Below the pieces are notes generated by a model. The model was not told the origin of the DNA. It searched no databases and saw only the letters and a list, made by a program, of their open reading frames with translations. Of a stretch of 50,393 bases of DNA, positions 1 through 8,110 are shown piece by piece. The first letter of the stretch is position 1. Each line of letters opens with the position of its first letter. The stretch comes from CAG-390 sp045636385 (GTDB lineage Bacteria; Bacillota; Clostridia; Oscillospirales; CAG-272), in assembly GCA_045636385.1 (NCBI GenBank), contig JAZTXK010000007.1, positions 1-50,393 of the forward strand, in the 5' to 3' direction. A program made the position numbers and the translations under genes.

Positions 1-55
1 AAAAAAGGCGGGGTTTTTTTGTTTTAACAAAAATCCGATCCTTTTCATATAGAGT

Positions 56-1477
56 TTATTTTGTGATCGCCTTTGCAGTTTGTACGGTCGTTGACGGGAT
101 GATGATATTTTCCGCGACCGCCTTCATTATCTTAGCGCGGAGCATATTTTCGATCTCTCGCGCACCTTCGGAGGCGGCAAGATTGAACTGCTCCTCGCGA
201 TCGTTCTTGCGATCGAAGAGCATATAGATCTCGCCCTTGTTATTGACGAGCACCTTCCAATCCTCGTCCATATACATTATTTCGCCCGAAAGCTCGCTGA
301 TGACGTAGTCGCGCGGCTTTTCTTCGACTCCGTCGAGGACTCCGCAGAGGGATCTGCCGCATTGCGGATAGTCGATCGCGCCGCCGCAAAGCTCGATGAG
401 TGTGGGGCCGACGTCGATGAGGCTGACGAGGGCATCGGTCTGAATGCCGCCCTTGCCGATAGTTTCGGGCGTGCGGATGACGAGGGGGATGTTGAGCGCG
501 CCGTCGAGGAAGGTGCGCTTGTTGACGAATTCCTGATCTCCGTTCATTTCGCCGTGGTCGGAGGTGAAGAGAACGACGGTGTTATCCCATTCGCCGCGCG
601 CCTTGATAACGTCGACGATCTTACCGATCATTTCGTCGATGAGGGTGCAGTTTCCGCTGTAGTTGGCGCGGATCTCGGGGGCTTTATCGGGCGTGCAATG
701 AACGTTTTTCTTGTGCATACGGAAGTCGGTCTCGCCCTTCGGTCTGTCGGGATTGGCATCCTTCATTACGGGACGGGGTGCGGGCATTTCCTCCTCTTTA
801 TACATGGAAGCATAGGGCTCGGGAACGTCCCATGGCTCGTGAGGGCCGCCGAAGCTGACGTGGCAGAACCAAGGCTTATCGCCATCATAATTCTTTAAGT
901 AGTTAACGCCACAGTTGCCGACGTAAACGTCGTAGTATTCTTCGAGCGGAAGCGGAGAGGGCTCTGCAAAGGGAGTTTTTCCGCGTCTGTCGATGTCTTC
1001 CTTGAACGCCTCAAGTAGACCGAGCTCTGCCCAGCGCTCCGTCATGTGAGTTCTTGATTTGCAGGAGGCGTGCGGTCCGGTGATTTCATCAACGGTGTCG
1101 AAGCCGTAAAGGTTGAGCATCGGCTCGCGGCCGATTATGTTGCCGCTGCCGCCGTGGATGTGAGTCTTTCCAAAGAGGGAGGTGTCATATCCAAGGTCGC
1201 GGAGCTGCTTCGACCATATATTGGCGTCGGGGGAGAGAATGAATTTCTGATTATCCCAAGCACCCGTTGTGTGGGCGTATTTGCCCGTGAAAAGTCCGAT
1301 TCTTGCGGGAACGCAGAGGGGCGCGCAGGTGGAGCACTGCGTAAACACTACGCCCTCTTTTGCGATAGCATCAAGGTTGGGGGTATTTGCAGGACCTCCG
1401 ACACAGCTCATCCAGTCGCCGCGGAACTGGTCAGCCATTATAAACAGAACGTTCGGTTGTCTTTTTTCGTTGCTCAT
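56..1477 (-). CDS. type I sulfatase (arylsulfatase family)
   Basis: A 473-residue protein of the alkaline-phosphatase-like sulfatase family, which hydrolyses sulfate esters on sugars or other organic sulfates. The N-terminus holds the metal-binding segment with Asp16 (LFIMADQ), and residues 55-59 read C-V-P-A-R, the CxPxR signature in which Cys55 would be converted to formylglycine by an anaerobic sulfatase-maturating enzyme not present in this window. A second metal segment, TSDHGEMNGD, lies near residue 308. There is no signal peptide, so a cytoplasmic role is expected. The start has a GGAGG site at 1483-1487 (reverse strand) and a promoter with a palindrome just upstream. Host-glycan (mucin or glycosaminoglycan) use is inference; the substrate cannot be read from sequence. 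The gene stands alone, divergent from an unknown lipoprotein gene. Confidence 0.9.
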   Translation of the reverse strand: MSNEKRQPNVLFIMADQFRGDWMSCVGGPANTPNLDAIAKEGVVFTQCSTCAPLCVPARIGLFTGKYAHTTGAWDNQKFILSPDANIWSKQLRDLGYDTSLFGKTHIHGGSGNIIGREPMLNLYGFDTVDEITGPHASCKSRTHMTERWAELGLLEAFKEDIDRRGKTPFAEPSPLPLEEYYDVYVGNCGVNYLKNYDGDKPWFCHVSFGGPHEPWDVPEPYASMYKEEEMPAPRPVMKDANPDRPKGETDFRMHKKNVHCTPDKAPEIRANYSGNCTLIDEMIGKIVDVIKARGEWDNTVVLFTSDHGEMNGDQEFVNKRTFLDGALNIPLVIRTPETIGKGGIQTDALVSLIDVGPTLIELCGGAIDYPQCGRSLCGVLDGVEEKPRDYVISELSGEIMYMDEDWKVLVNNKGEIYMLFDRKNDREEQFNLAASEGAREIENMLRAKIMKAVAENIIIPSTTVQTAKAITK

Positions 1478-1509
1478 ATCGTCCTCCGTGGGGGTTTTAT
1501 TATATTGAT

Positions 1510-1538
1510 ATTATATCATATTTTGGTACTACAGTCAA
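1510..1538 (-). promoter_or_regulatory. sigma-A promoter of the sulfatase gene
   Basis: On the minus strand TTGACT (1533-1538) and TATAAT (1510-1515) are separated by exactly 17 bases, 33 bases upstream of the sulfatase start codon. Confidence 0.75.
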
Positions 1539-1540
1539 TA

Positions 1541-1554
1541 GTTGCACGCGCAAC
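1541..1554. promoter_or_regulatory. candidate LacI-type operator
   Basis: GTTGCACGCGCAAC is a 14-base near-perfect palindrome with a central CG, ending two bases from the sulfatase promoter's -35 box. LacI/GalR-family regulators typically bind palindromes with a central CpG, so local sugar control is plausible. No LacI-type gene lies in the window, so the regulator is unknown. Confidence 0.4.
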
Positions 1555-1658
1555 TTTTTTGTTATTAAAAAATCAACTCACGATATGTAATCTTTCACAA
1601 AAAAACGACATATATATGTTAAATATTCACAAAATTAAATGCCCGGATTGCAACGATA

Positions 1659-1687
1659 TTGACATTCTTGACATATTATGCTATAAT
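1659..1687 (+). promoter_or_regulatory. sigma-A promoter of the 1717 lipoprotein gene
   Basis: TTGACA (1659-1664), 17-base spacer, TATAAT (1682-1687), 29 bases before the ATG. A second TTGACA at 1668 has the wrong spacing. The ribosome site GGAGG is at 1704-1708. Confidence 0.8.
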
Positions 1688-1716
1688 GAAATTACCAAAG
1701 TCCGGAGGAATATGAT

Positions 1717-3195
1717 ATGAAAAAACTGTTGACTTTTATCATGTTAGCTATGGCGACTGCTGTACTTATGTGCTCGTGCCGTTCAATATACGTTGATATT
1801 GAAAAGCCGCCCGTTGATGAAAACGTTGAAGTCGACCTTGAAGACGAATATTTTACCGACGGAAGATTATATACCCAAGGCAAGTTTTATGACGAGGACG
1901 GTTATACCTACGAGGGGGCGTGGTACTTTGTTGAAAGTCAGGAGTACTTTGTCAAATCGGAAACCGTGGATGAACAGGGGCATAAGCATGTCTCTACGGG
2001 TAATCGGTTTTGTAACCGTATAGTCAAGATGAACGCCGCGACAGGGCAGATAACGAGTCCCTGCCTTGATCCCGTATGTACCCACGGTCCCGGATCAGGA
2101 TGTCCTTTGATGGAGATTGAGGGACTTAAGATGCATTTTATGATGGTAGCGGATGACTGGATAATTCTGCAGCATTATACCAAAAAAGAAGAAGATAAGG
2201 TATACGGAACCGTCTTACGTCAGGTTCACGGATATAATATTAAAACGGGAAAGACGGTACAGCTCTATAAGGAGAGCTTTGAAGATGGCGTTATGAATGA
2301 TTACGAGTCATATATGTCGGTCTATGATGGAAAATTTTATCTCGTAAAGCACGAGCTTGATTATTCAAAAACCAAATTCAACCCCAACGGAAACAAGCCT
2401 TTGTCGGATTATGAACCCGAAACGAAAAGCTTTCTTTACGAATACGATCTCGATAAAAATAAGGTCAAACAGCTCTTCGAGATCCCTGCGGGGGCGACCG
2501 TCGCACGTATGACGAATAAGCGATTTATGCTGCGTGTCAACGATGAGCTTTATACTTGCGACCTTGACGGTTCGAATATGCAGAAGAGTGACAGTCTGGA
2601 GTATTTTCCGACACATAAAGTGGGAACACTTGCATTCGGATATATCGAGAACGGATTCCAATACTATAATTTGAAAACAAATGAAACCAAAGATGTCCCG
2701 ATCAAGGAATTTAAGTTTACCGCCAATAAAAACACTACCCTGACAGAAAGAGGTCTGTATTTCTTCGTATGCACGTCGGATGATGCGTATTTGGATGCGT
2801 TAAAAGCATATGGTGAATTTCGGGCAGAGCATAAGGAAATTCCATACGACGAGATAGACGAGCTGTATAATAAAACCTACGGTTCGATTCAATCGGTGCG
2901 TTACGGCGGAAAATCACAGATTTGGCGCTGCGATTACGATGGAAGCAATATGGAGATGGTTTATGAGCTTGATAACTCAATCGTCAGATTTGTAGGTGTG
3001 ACCGATAACTATGCATACACGATCGTTACCATCGCAGATCCCGAAAATGAGTATCAGATCATTCCCGAGTTCGACGGAAGACAGTGCTTTATTGATTTTG
3101 AAACAGGAGAGATCACACCTCTTCCGCTTACAGAGCTTATTTTGCCGGAAAATGCATATCATACCAAAGAAGAAATGCACGACAGTATGAAATAA
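1717..3195 (+). CDS. secreted lipoprotein, probable beta-propeller (unknown function)
   Basis: A 492-residue protein with a lipoprotein signal peptide: two lysines, a hydrophobic stretch and the lipobox L-M-C-S-C, so the mature protein would be lipid-anchored on the outer face of the membrane. The body has recurring segments such as CDLDGSN and CDYDGSN (near residues 284 and 405) and many Tyr-rich strands, which is the look of DUF5050/TolB-like beta-propeller proteins common in Clostridia. A short Cys/His stretch (CLDPVCTHGPGSGCP, near residue 116) may bind metal or form disulfides. It has its own promoter and its own terminator, so it is monocistronic. I do not know its function; the propeller call is inference from repeat appearance only. 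Confidence 0.8.
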   Translation: MKKLLTFIMLAMATAVLMCSCRSIYVDIEKPPVDENVEVDLEDEYFTDGRLYTQGKFYDEDGYTYEGAWYFVESQEYFVKSETVDEQGHKHVSTGNRFCNRIVKMNAATGQITSPCLDPVCTHGPGSGCPLMEIEGLKMHFMMVADDWIILQHYTKKEEDKVYGTVLRQVHGYNIKTGKTVQLYKESFEDGVMNDYESYMSVYDGKFYLVKHELDYSKTKFNPNGNKPLSDYEPETKSFLYEYDLDKNKVKQLFEIPAGATVARMTNKRFMLRVNDELYTCDLDGSNMQKSDSLEYFPTHKVGTLAFGYIENGFQYYNLKTNETKDVPIKEFKFTANKNTTLTERGLYFFVCTSDDAYLDALKAYGEFRAEHKEIPYDEIDELYNKTYGSIQSVRYGGKSQIWRCDYDGSNMEMVYELDNSIVRFVGVTDNYAYTIVTIADPENEYQIIPEFDGRQCFIDFETGEITPLPLTELILPENAYHTKEEMHDSMK

Positions 3196-3200
3196 TTCAA

Positions 3201-3235
3201 CCGCGCCGTTCAAAGTGAACGGCGCGGCACTTTTT
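3201..3235. terminator. terminator between lipoprotein and nnr genes
   Basis: A perfect 11-bp stem (3201-3211 with 3217-3227, loop AAAGT) followed by CACTTTTTATT. It sits between convergent stop codons and probably ends transcription from the left; it may serve both strands. Confidence 0.85.
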
Positions 3236-4715
3236 ATTGAATAATAGTTGAAATGACATCCGCAATAGCCGCGACGGTATCCGATGCGGTCATACTGATG
3301 GGATTGGTTTTCGACTCGGCAAGCTCACCTGCCGCGCCGTTGATATAGGCGGCGAGGGTGGTGGCTTCGAGAGGTGAGGGGATATACGCGGCTGTCGCGG
3401 CAAGTATGCCCGAGAGGACGTCTCCGCTTCCTGCGGTTGCCATACCCGCGCAGCCGCGGTCGGTGAAGTAGACCGTTTCTCCGTCGGTGATGATTGTTGA
3501 TGGACCTTTTAGAAGAAGGATACATCCGTATTCCTTGGCAAAAGCCTTGGCGTGGTCGATAGGCGCGGAGAGGATTTCGCTTATTGAAAGTCCGCTGATG
3601 CGCGAGAATTCCATATTGTGTGGCGTAAGAATGATCTCGCAGGATGCGGTTTTGAGGATATCCGAACCGAGACGCGAGAGGGCGGTAAGACCGTCCGCGT
3701 CGATGATGAGTCTGCCCTTATAGTTATTAATAAGGTAGGAAAGCGTTTTTTCGGTTTCATCCGACAGACCGATGCCCATTCCGAAGGCGATGGTTTTTAC
3801 TCTTGACGAAAGCGCGGAGATCTCGGCTTCATTGAAAACTATCTCGCCGCCCTCGGCCGAGAGGGGATAGATAGTTGCTTCGAGGATGTTCGGGATGATA
3901 TATGGCGATATCGAATCGGGTACGGCGAGCATAGCCACACCCGCTCCCGCGCGCATTGAGGCGTTTGCCATAGCGGCAAGGCGGATCGCTCCGCTGTATT
4001 TCTTTGAGCCTCCAATGAGGGCGACGTAGCCGTAGGTCGATTTGTTCGAGAAGTTTTTGCGCGGCGGGAAGGAATCGGCACTCGGCTCGTAGAGATAATA
4101 GGGTTCCTCTATCGGTTTGATGCCGATGTCGAGGTTGACTTTATCTTTGATCACGTCCTTCGCCTTGTTCAGAAAGTGACCCGGCTTGAACGAGCCGATC
4201 GAGCAGGTGAGATCGGAGAGCGCAATGGTTTCGCCCATACCCGTATCGCCGTTCATACCGCTGTTGATGTCGACGGATATTTTGTAAGCCGATGATGCGT
4301 TATATTTTTCAATGACAGTCTTCGCAAGACCGCGAGCCTCGCCCTTGAAGCCCGTGCCGAAAATGCAGTCAACGAGGGTGGAGAAGCGCGAGAGATCGGT
4401 GTCTTCCGTGCAGATTTCGTAAGGAATGCTTTGCTTGACACATTTGTCGAAATAGTGTTTTCCGTCGGGCGAAAAGCGTTCTTCGAGGAGGAGAAGAGTG
4501 CAGTCGATATTTCTATTTTTGAGTTCAAGCGCGATGACGTAGCCGTCGCCCGCGTTGTTGCCGATACCGCAGAGGATGCCGACGGGCGCGCGCCATTCTA
4601 CCGAGTCGGCAACAGCCTTTCCAGCGCGGTACATAAGCTCAAGGCTTGGCACTTCGGTCGCAATAGTGTGAGCGTCGCTCTTGCGCATATTTTCTACTGA
4701 TAGGATTTCTTTCAT
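3234..4715 (-). CDS. nnr: bifunctional NAD(P)H-hydrate epimerase/dehydratase
   Basis: A 493-residue metabolite-repair enzyme that epimerises damaged NAD(P)HX and dehydrates the S form back to NAD(P)H, using ADP or ATP. The N-terminal YjeF_N epimerase domain (about residues 1-205) shows the glycine-rich CGIGNNAGDGY segment. The C-terminal dehydratase domain (about 215-490) shows GGSKKYSGA, LTPHNMEF and the nucleotide-binding GSGDVLSG motif. Length matches the two-domain family. No clear Shine-Dalgarno site precedes ATG 4713-4715; the start codon lies just behind the T-tract of the terminator of the upstream ThuA-like gene, so its promoter is not obvious. An alternative start a few codons inside has no better ribosome site. 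Confidence 0.93.
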   Translation of the reverse strand: MKEILSVENMRKSDAHTIATEVPSLELMYRAGKAVADSVEWRAPVGILCGIGNNAGDGYVIALELKNRNIDCTLLLLEERFSPDGKHYFDKCVKQSIPYEICTEDTDLSRFSTLVDCIFGTGFKGEARGLAKTVIEKYNASSAYKISVDINSGMNGDTGMGETIALSDLTCSIGSFKPGHFLNKAKDVIKDKVNLDIGIKPIEEPYYLYEPSADSFPPRKNFSNKSTYGYVALIGGSKKYSGAIRLAAMANASMRAGAGVAMLAVPDSISPYIIPNILEATIYPLSAEGGEIVFNEAEISALSSRVKTIAFGMGIGLSDETEKTLSYLINNYKGRLIIDADGLTALSRLGSDILKTASCEIILTPHNMEFSRISGLSISEILSAPIDHAKAFAKEYGCILLLKGPSTIITDGETVYFTDRGCAGMATAGSGDVLSGILAATAAYIPSPLEATTLAAYINGAAGELAESKTNPISMTASDTVAAIADVISTIIQ

Positions 4716-4721
4716 AACGAT

Positions 4722-4764
4722 ACAAAAAAGACTGCCGAGCCTGCCTCATAGGGCAAGGCTCGGC
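4722..4764 (-). terminator. terminator of the PHP/MBL/ThuA operon
   Basis: On the minus strand GCCGAGCCTTGCC pairs with GGCAGGCTCGGC (one bulged base; arms 4734-4745 and 4751-4764) and is followed by a CTTTTTTG run, directly after the ThuA-like stop codon. Confidence 0.85.
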
Positions 4765-4773
4765 GTAATTTAA

Positions 4774-5568
4774 TTATTTCTCAAATCCAAGCTGACAGAA
4801 TACGCTGGGGGTTACGTTGCTCTTTGCCTTGCCTGCGGCTACGCGCTCTTCGTAGTCGTCGACGTGGTGGGGGCAATGATCCTTGTATTCGTAGCCGGGG
4901 GTGATGGGCGCTGCCCAGTAAACGGCGTTGGTGATGATGCGCTGAACGTAGGGGTTATGGAAGGAGGGGCAGGTCTCGTGACCGGGCTGGAAGTAGAAGA
5001 TCTTGCCCGCGTCGCGGAGATAGGTCATACCCGAACGGAAGATGTAGCCGTCCTCATACCAACCGCCGAAGATGAGCTCGGTGGGCTGGGGAACGAAGAA
5101 GGGCTCGGCGTAAAGCTCCTCGGATTCGATGAAGAACTTGTCGGGAATGCCTGCGGCGATGGGGTGAGTGGGGAGCATATTCCACATGATCTCTCTCTGC
5201 TCGCGTCCCCAGGTAAGGTTGCCCATTGTACCGATGATAGCGCGGAAGGGCTTGGAGTGATGCGCGGAGTGGAGCGCGATGAAGCCCATCTTGCCCATAT
5301 AAACGCGGCGCTGGATCTTGGTTACGAGTGCGTCATTTACCTCGCCGTGTGCCATATGTCCCCACCAAATGAGAACGTCAGTGTTGTTGAGCACCTCATC
5401 AGGCAGACCCTGATCGGGATCGTCGAGCGCGGCAAGAGTTACTTCGATGTCATCATTCTTAGAAAGAAATTCGCCGATAGTGGCGTGCAGACCGTTAGGA
5501 TAGATTGCCTTACAGGTCTCGTTGGTCTTTTCGTGTCTGAATTCGTTCCAGATTGTTACTTTGATCAT
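4774..5568 (-). CDS. ThuA-like trehalose-utilisation family protein
   Basis: A 264-residue protein of the ThuA family, which adopts a class I glutamine-amidotransferase-like fold and is linked to disaccharide or glycoside catabolism. The start IKVTIWNEFRHEK, the segment VLIWWGHMAHGEV, the HSAHHSKPF stretch and FYFQPGHETCP near residue 206 are typical of ThuA proteins. It is the last gene of a minus-strand operon after the PHP and metallo-hydrolase genes (19-base gap, AAGGAG site) and is followed by a clear terminator. The exact reaction is not established for most members; here a role in sugar breakdown is inferred from the neighbouring isomerase and dehydrogenase genes. Confidence 0.85.
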   Translation of the reverse strand: MIKVTIWNEFRHEKTNETCKAIYPNGLHATIGEFLSKNDDIEVTLAALDDPDQGLPDEVLNNTDVLIWWGHMAHGEVNDALVTKIQRRVYMGKMGFIALHSAHHSKPFRAIIGTMGNLTWGREQREIMWNMLPTHPIAAGIPDKFFIESEELYAEPFFVPQPTELIFGGWYEDGYIFRSGMTYLRDAGKIFYFQPGHETCPSFHNPYVQRIITNAVYWAAPITPGYEYKDHCPHHVDDYEERVAAGKAKSNVTPSVFCQLGFEK

Positions 5569-5586
5569 AATATGTACTCCTTGAAA

Positions 5587-6372
5587 TTAAATATCGATTT
5601 TCATGCCGTCGTAAGCGGGTACGACTCCAAAGGGAGCGAGACGCTCGGCGGTGTCCTCGTGTGAGCTGTGGAGGGTGCGCGCCATGTGAGTTGCATAGTA
5701 TTTGCAATCGTCGGCGGTAGCCTTTTGCGCGACGATCGATTCCATCATAATTCCGATCATAGCGATATTGGTGTGTCCGAAGATGCGCTCGTCGCCGGGG
5801 GCGTAGCCCGTGGTGCACTCGAAAATGAGCGCGTTTGGCTTGACCTTTTTGATCATCTGATAGGTCGGATAGATCAGCCATCCGCTGTCGGTGCCGTAAA
5901 AGAAGCTTCTCTCGCCGTCCTTTACGATATAGTTGAGCGGGATCTCGCCCTCGGGCAGATCACCGTGGTTAGCAAAACAGGGGATGACTTCGTAATCCCC
6001 CACCTTTTCGGCTTTGTAGGGATCCATCGGGTGGTAGAAGGGAAGGTCATCGCCCTTCTTTGCGCCAGCAAGGAGCTTTTCGTAAGCCGCCTTCTGCGCC
6101 CAGAAGCAAACGCGGTGGTTCGATTCACGCGTGATGCGCAGAAGCGTCTGCGCGTTAAAGTGATCCGAATGTGAGTGGGTGAGTATGACGTTTTTGACAT
6201 TCTTAAAAAGATCGGGATTGCCGATTTCCTCTGCAAGATCGTAGATGCAGGGTCCCGGATCGATCAAGAGATCGTCGTTTACGAGTGCCGAGGAAAGACG
6301 GCGGTAGAGCTTGCCGCCCTTATGCTTGGGCGACCAGTCAGCCGCGCCCGTGCCGAGGAAGAGAAGTTCCAT
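5587..6372 (-). CDS. metallo-beta-lactamase-fold hydrolase
   Basis: A 261-residue hydrolase of the metallo-beta-lactamase superfamily. The zinc motif HxHxDH is complete at His66, His68, Asp70 and His71 (THSHSDH), with later metal positions in ANHGD and in YGTDSG. The opening ELLFLGTGAA and the DPGPC segment resemble the PhnP/RNase Z-like branch that cleaves phosphodiesters. It sits 13 bases downstream of the PHP phosphoesterase gene and 19 bases upstream of the ThuA-like gene, so the three are co-transcribed. Two adjacent predicted phospho(di)esterases suggest processing of a phosphorylated sugar intermediate, which is inference. Confidence 0.85.
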   Translation of the reverse strand: MELLFLGTGAADWSPKHKGGKLYRRLSSALVNDDLLIDPGPCIYDLAEEIGNPDLFKNVKNVILTHSHSDHFNAQTLLRITRESNHRVCFWAQKAAYEKLLAGAKKGDDLPFYHPMDPYKAEKVGDYEVIPCFANHGDLPEGEIPLNYIVKDGERSFFYGTDSGWLIYPTYQMIKKVKPNALIFECTTGYAPGDERIFGHTNIAMIGIMMESIVAQKATADDCKYYATHMARTLHSSHEDTAERLAPFGVVPAYDGMKIDI

Positions 6373-6384
6373 TGATAAATCTCC

Positions 6385-7083
6385 TTATTGCGGTTTGTCG
6401 TTATCCTTGATCATCTCGAAATTGCCGGAACGGAGAATTTCGAGAAGCTGTTCGTTCGATGTGATGGGCTCGTCTGTCAGAATTCCGCCGGCGAAAGCAC
6501 CCTCCACGGTGCGGTGGTAGTCGCTGCCCGAGGTGCCGATAAGACCGAAGCGCTCTGCCCAGATGCGGGCGATATCGTTGCGGCTGTCCTGCGAGGGGTT
6601 GCCGTTGAAGATTTCGATGCCGTCAAGGAGCGAGGGATTGACCATCTGCATAGCATCGCGGAAGGGGTGAGCCTGCAAGAAGAGGAATCCCGCCTCGCGG
6701 ATAGCAGCCGAAACGTCCTTGGTCGGCATATCGTAAAAATCGGTCATACGGCGGAGGAATGCCTCGTCAAGACCGTAGATGAGATAGTCGTTTTCGTCTA
6801 TATTCGAGCGAAGCTCACATCCGAAGAGGACGTTGAGCTTGCCTTCTGCAGCTTCCTTGAGCTCGTGGTAGCCCTTCATATAGTAATCGACCTTTTCCTC
6901 CCAAGGAAGATCGGAGAGGTCGCCCATGCGTTTGTTTTTGAAGGTGAAGCGAGAGAAGTGGTTGGTCAGCACGACGGTGTGGTAGCCGTGCTCGACGTAT
7001 GCCTGCACGATCTCCTCGGGATAAGACTTCGCGCAAGCTGAAACCGGCGCGGAGTGGAGATGCAGTTCGGTTTTGAATTTCAT
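6385..7083 (-). CDS. PHP-domain phosphoesterase
   Basis: A 232-residue PHP-fold metal-dependent hydrolase, first gene of its operon. The first metal motif HLH is at residues 8-10 (KTELHLHSA), followed by LTNHF near residue 40, a GCELR segment near 88, and late histidines in QAHPFRD and SGSDYHR, as expected for the trinuclear metal site. Family members act on phosphate esters such as histidinol phosphate, nucleotides or cyclic sugar phosphodiesters; the substrate is unknown here. It has its own promoter divergent from the isomerase operon, so the two sugar operons could be co-regulated from one 175-base gap. Confidence 0.85.
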   Translation of the reverse strand: MKFKTELHLHSAPVSACAKSYPEEIVQAYVEHGYHTVVLTNHFSRFTFKNKRMGDLSDLPWEEKVDYYMKGYHELKEAAEGKLNVLFGCELRSNIDENDYLIYGLDEAFLRRMTDFYDMPTKDVSAAIREAGFLFLQAHPFRDAMQMVNPSLLDGIEIFNGNPSQDSRNDIARIWAERFGLIGTSGSDYHRTVEGAFAGGILTDEPITSNEQLLEILRSGNFEMIKDNDKPQ

Positions 7084-7121
7084 TGGAGTTGCCTTTCAAA
7101 ATGGATAGTTTTACTTATATA

Positions 7122-7150
7122 ATAATACTACATTTTAATAAAATTTTCAA
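7122..7150 (-). promoter_or_regulatory. sigma-A promoter of the PHP/MBL/ThuA operon
   Basis: Minus-strand TTGAAA (7145-7150), 17-base spacer, TATTAT (7122-7127), 39 bases before the PHP start codon. Confidence 0.7.
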
Positions 7151-7198
7151 GTATTTGAGCAAATTTTAGCAAAAACTTTTTTCATTTTTGAATTATAC

Positions 7199-7227
7199 TT
7201 GAATTTGCATTTAATGTGTGGTATAAT
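7199..7227 (+). promoter_or_regulatory. sigma-A promoter of the isomerase/dehydrogenase operon
   Basis: TTGAAT (7199-7204), 17-base spacer, TATAAT (7222-7227), 33 bases before the chosen ATG and 49 bases from the divergent promoter. Confidence 0.75.
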
Positions 7228-7259
7228 TACATCAAATAAAACCTTTTATGAGGTGCATA

Positions 7260-8096
7260 ATGGAAAAATTTAAACTTTGCGCATTTGCCGACGAAGCCGA
7301 TAAGATGATATCGGGTCAGATCGCGGCATTGCAAGGAAATTCAATGAAGCTCATCGAGCTTCGCGGTATCGACGGCAAGAACGTTGCCGACCTCACTGCC
7401 GACGAGGCAAAAGAGCTGAAAAAGCGTCTTGACTCGGAGGGCATCACCGTCTGGTCGATCGGTTCTCCTATCGGCAAGGTGGATATTACGTCGCCCGCGC
7501 AGGATGAGCTCGACCGCTTTAAGAGAGTTCTCGAGACCGCAAACATCTGCGGCGCGGAGAACATCAGAATGTTCAGCTTTTATAAGACCGACTCGTCCGC
7601 CGCTTGCTTCGACGAGATCTGCCGCCGACTTGACGATATGATCAGCGCGGCGAAGGGCTCGGGCGTCGATCTTTGCCACGAGAATGAGAAGGGAATCTAC
7701 GGTGACATTGCCGAGCGTTGCTATAAGCTCCACACGGCTCTGCCCGCATTCAAGGGCGTTTTCGATCCCGCGAATTTTGTTCAGTGCGATGAGGACACGC
7801 TCGTCGCTTGGGAGCTTCTCAAGCCCTTTATGAAGTACGCGCATATCAAGGACGCGAAGGCGGACGGCAAGGTCGTTCCTCCCGGTGACGGAATCGGACA
7901 TCTTCCCGAGCTTCTGCCGAGATTTGCGGCATCGGGTATCGAGGTGCTCACTCTTGAGCCGCATCTCAAATCCTTTGTCGGACTTGCCGCGCTTGAGGGC
8001 GGAGACACCGCACATGTAGGCTCGTCCTTTGCTAATAACCGCGAGGCTTTTGACTACGCGGTCAATACACTCAAAAAACTTATCGAAAAGATATAA
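7260..8096 (+). CDS. sugar phosphate isomerase/epimerase (TIM barrel)
   Basis: A 278-residue xylose-isomerase-like (AP endonuclease 2 family) TIM barrel that would epimerise or isomerise a sugar or cyclitol derivative. Barrel metal ligands are visible in LCHENEKG, FDPANF, YAHIKDAK and the late LTLEPHL. The ATG at 7260 is chosen over the ATG at 7248 because the only Shine-Dalgarno sequence (GAGGTG, 7250-7255) lies between them. It is first in an operon with a second member of the same family and a Gfo/Idh/MocA dehydrogenase, a grouping usual for oxidation and epimerisation steps of inositol-like or rare-sugar catabolism. The precise substrate is unknown. Confidence 0.88.
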   Translation: MEKFKLCAFADEADKMISGQIAALQGNSMKLIELRGIDGKNVADLTADEAKELKKRLDSEGITVWSIGSPIGKVDITSPAQDELDRFKRVLETANICGAENIRMFSFYKTDSSAACFDEICRRLDDMISAAKGSGVDLCHENEKGIYGDIAERCYKLHTALPAFKGVFDPANFVQCDEDTLVAWELLKPFMKYAHIKDAKADGKVVPPGDGIGHLPELLPRFAASGIEVLTLEPHLKSFVGLAALEGGDTAHVGSSFANNREAFDYAVNTLKKLIEKI

Positions 8097-8110
8097 CGGA
8101 GGAATCCAAA

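Noticed and set aside
1..55. Terminator at the left edge
   Set aside because: AAAAAAGGCGGGG followed by seven T suggests half of a hairpin, but the other half would lie outside the window.
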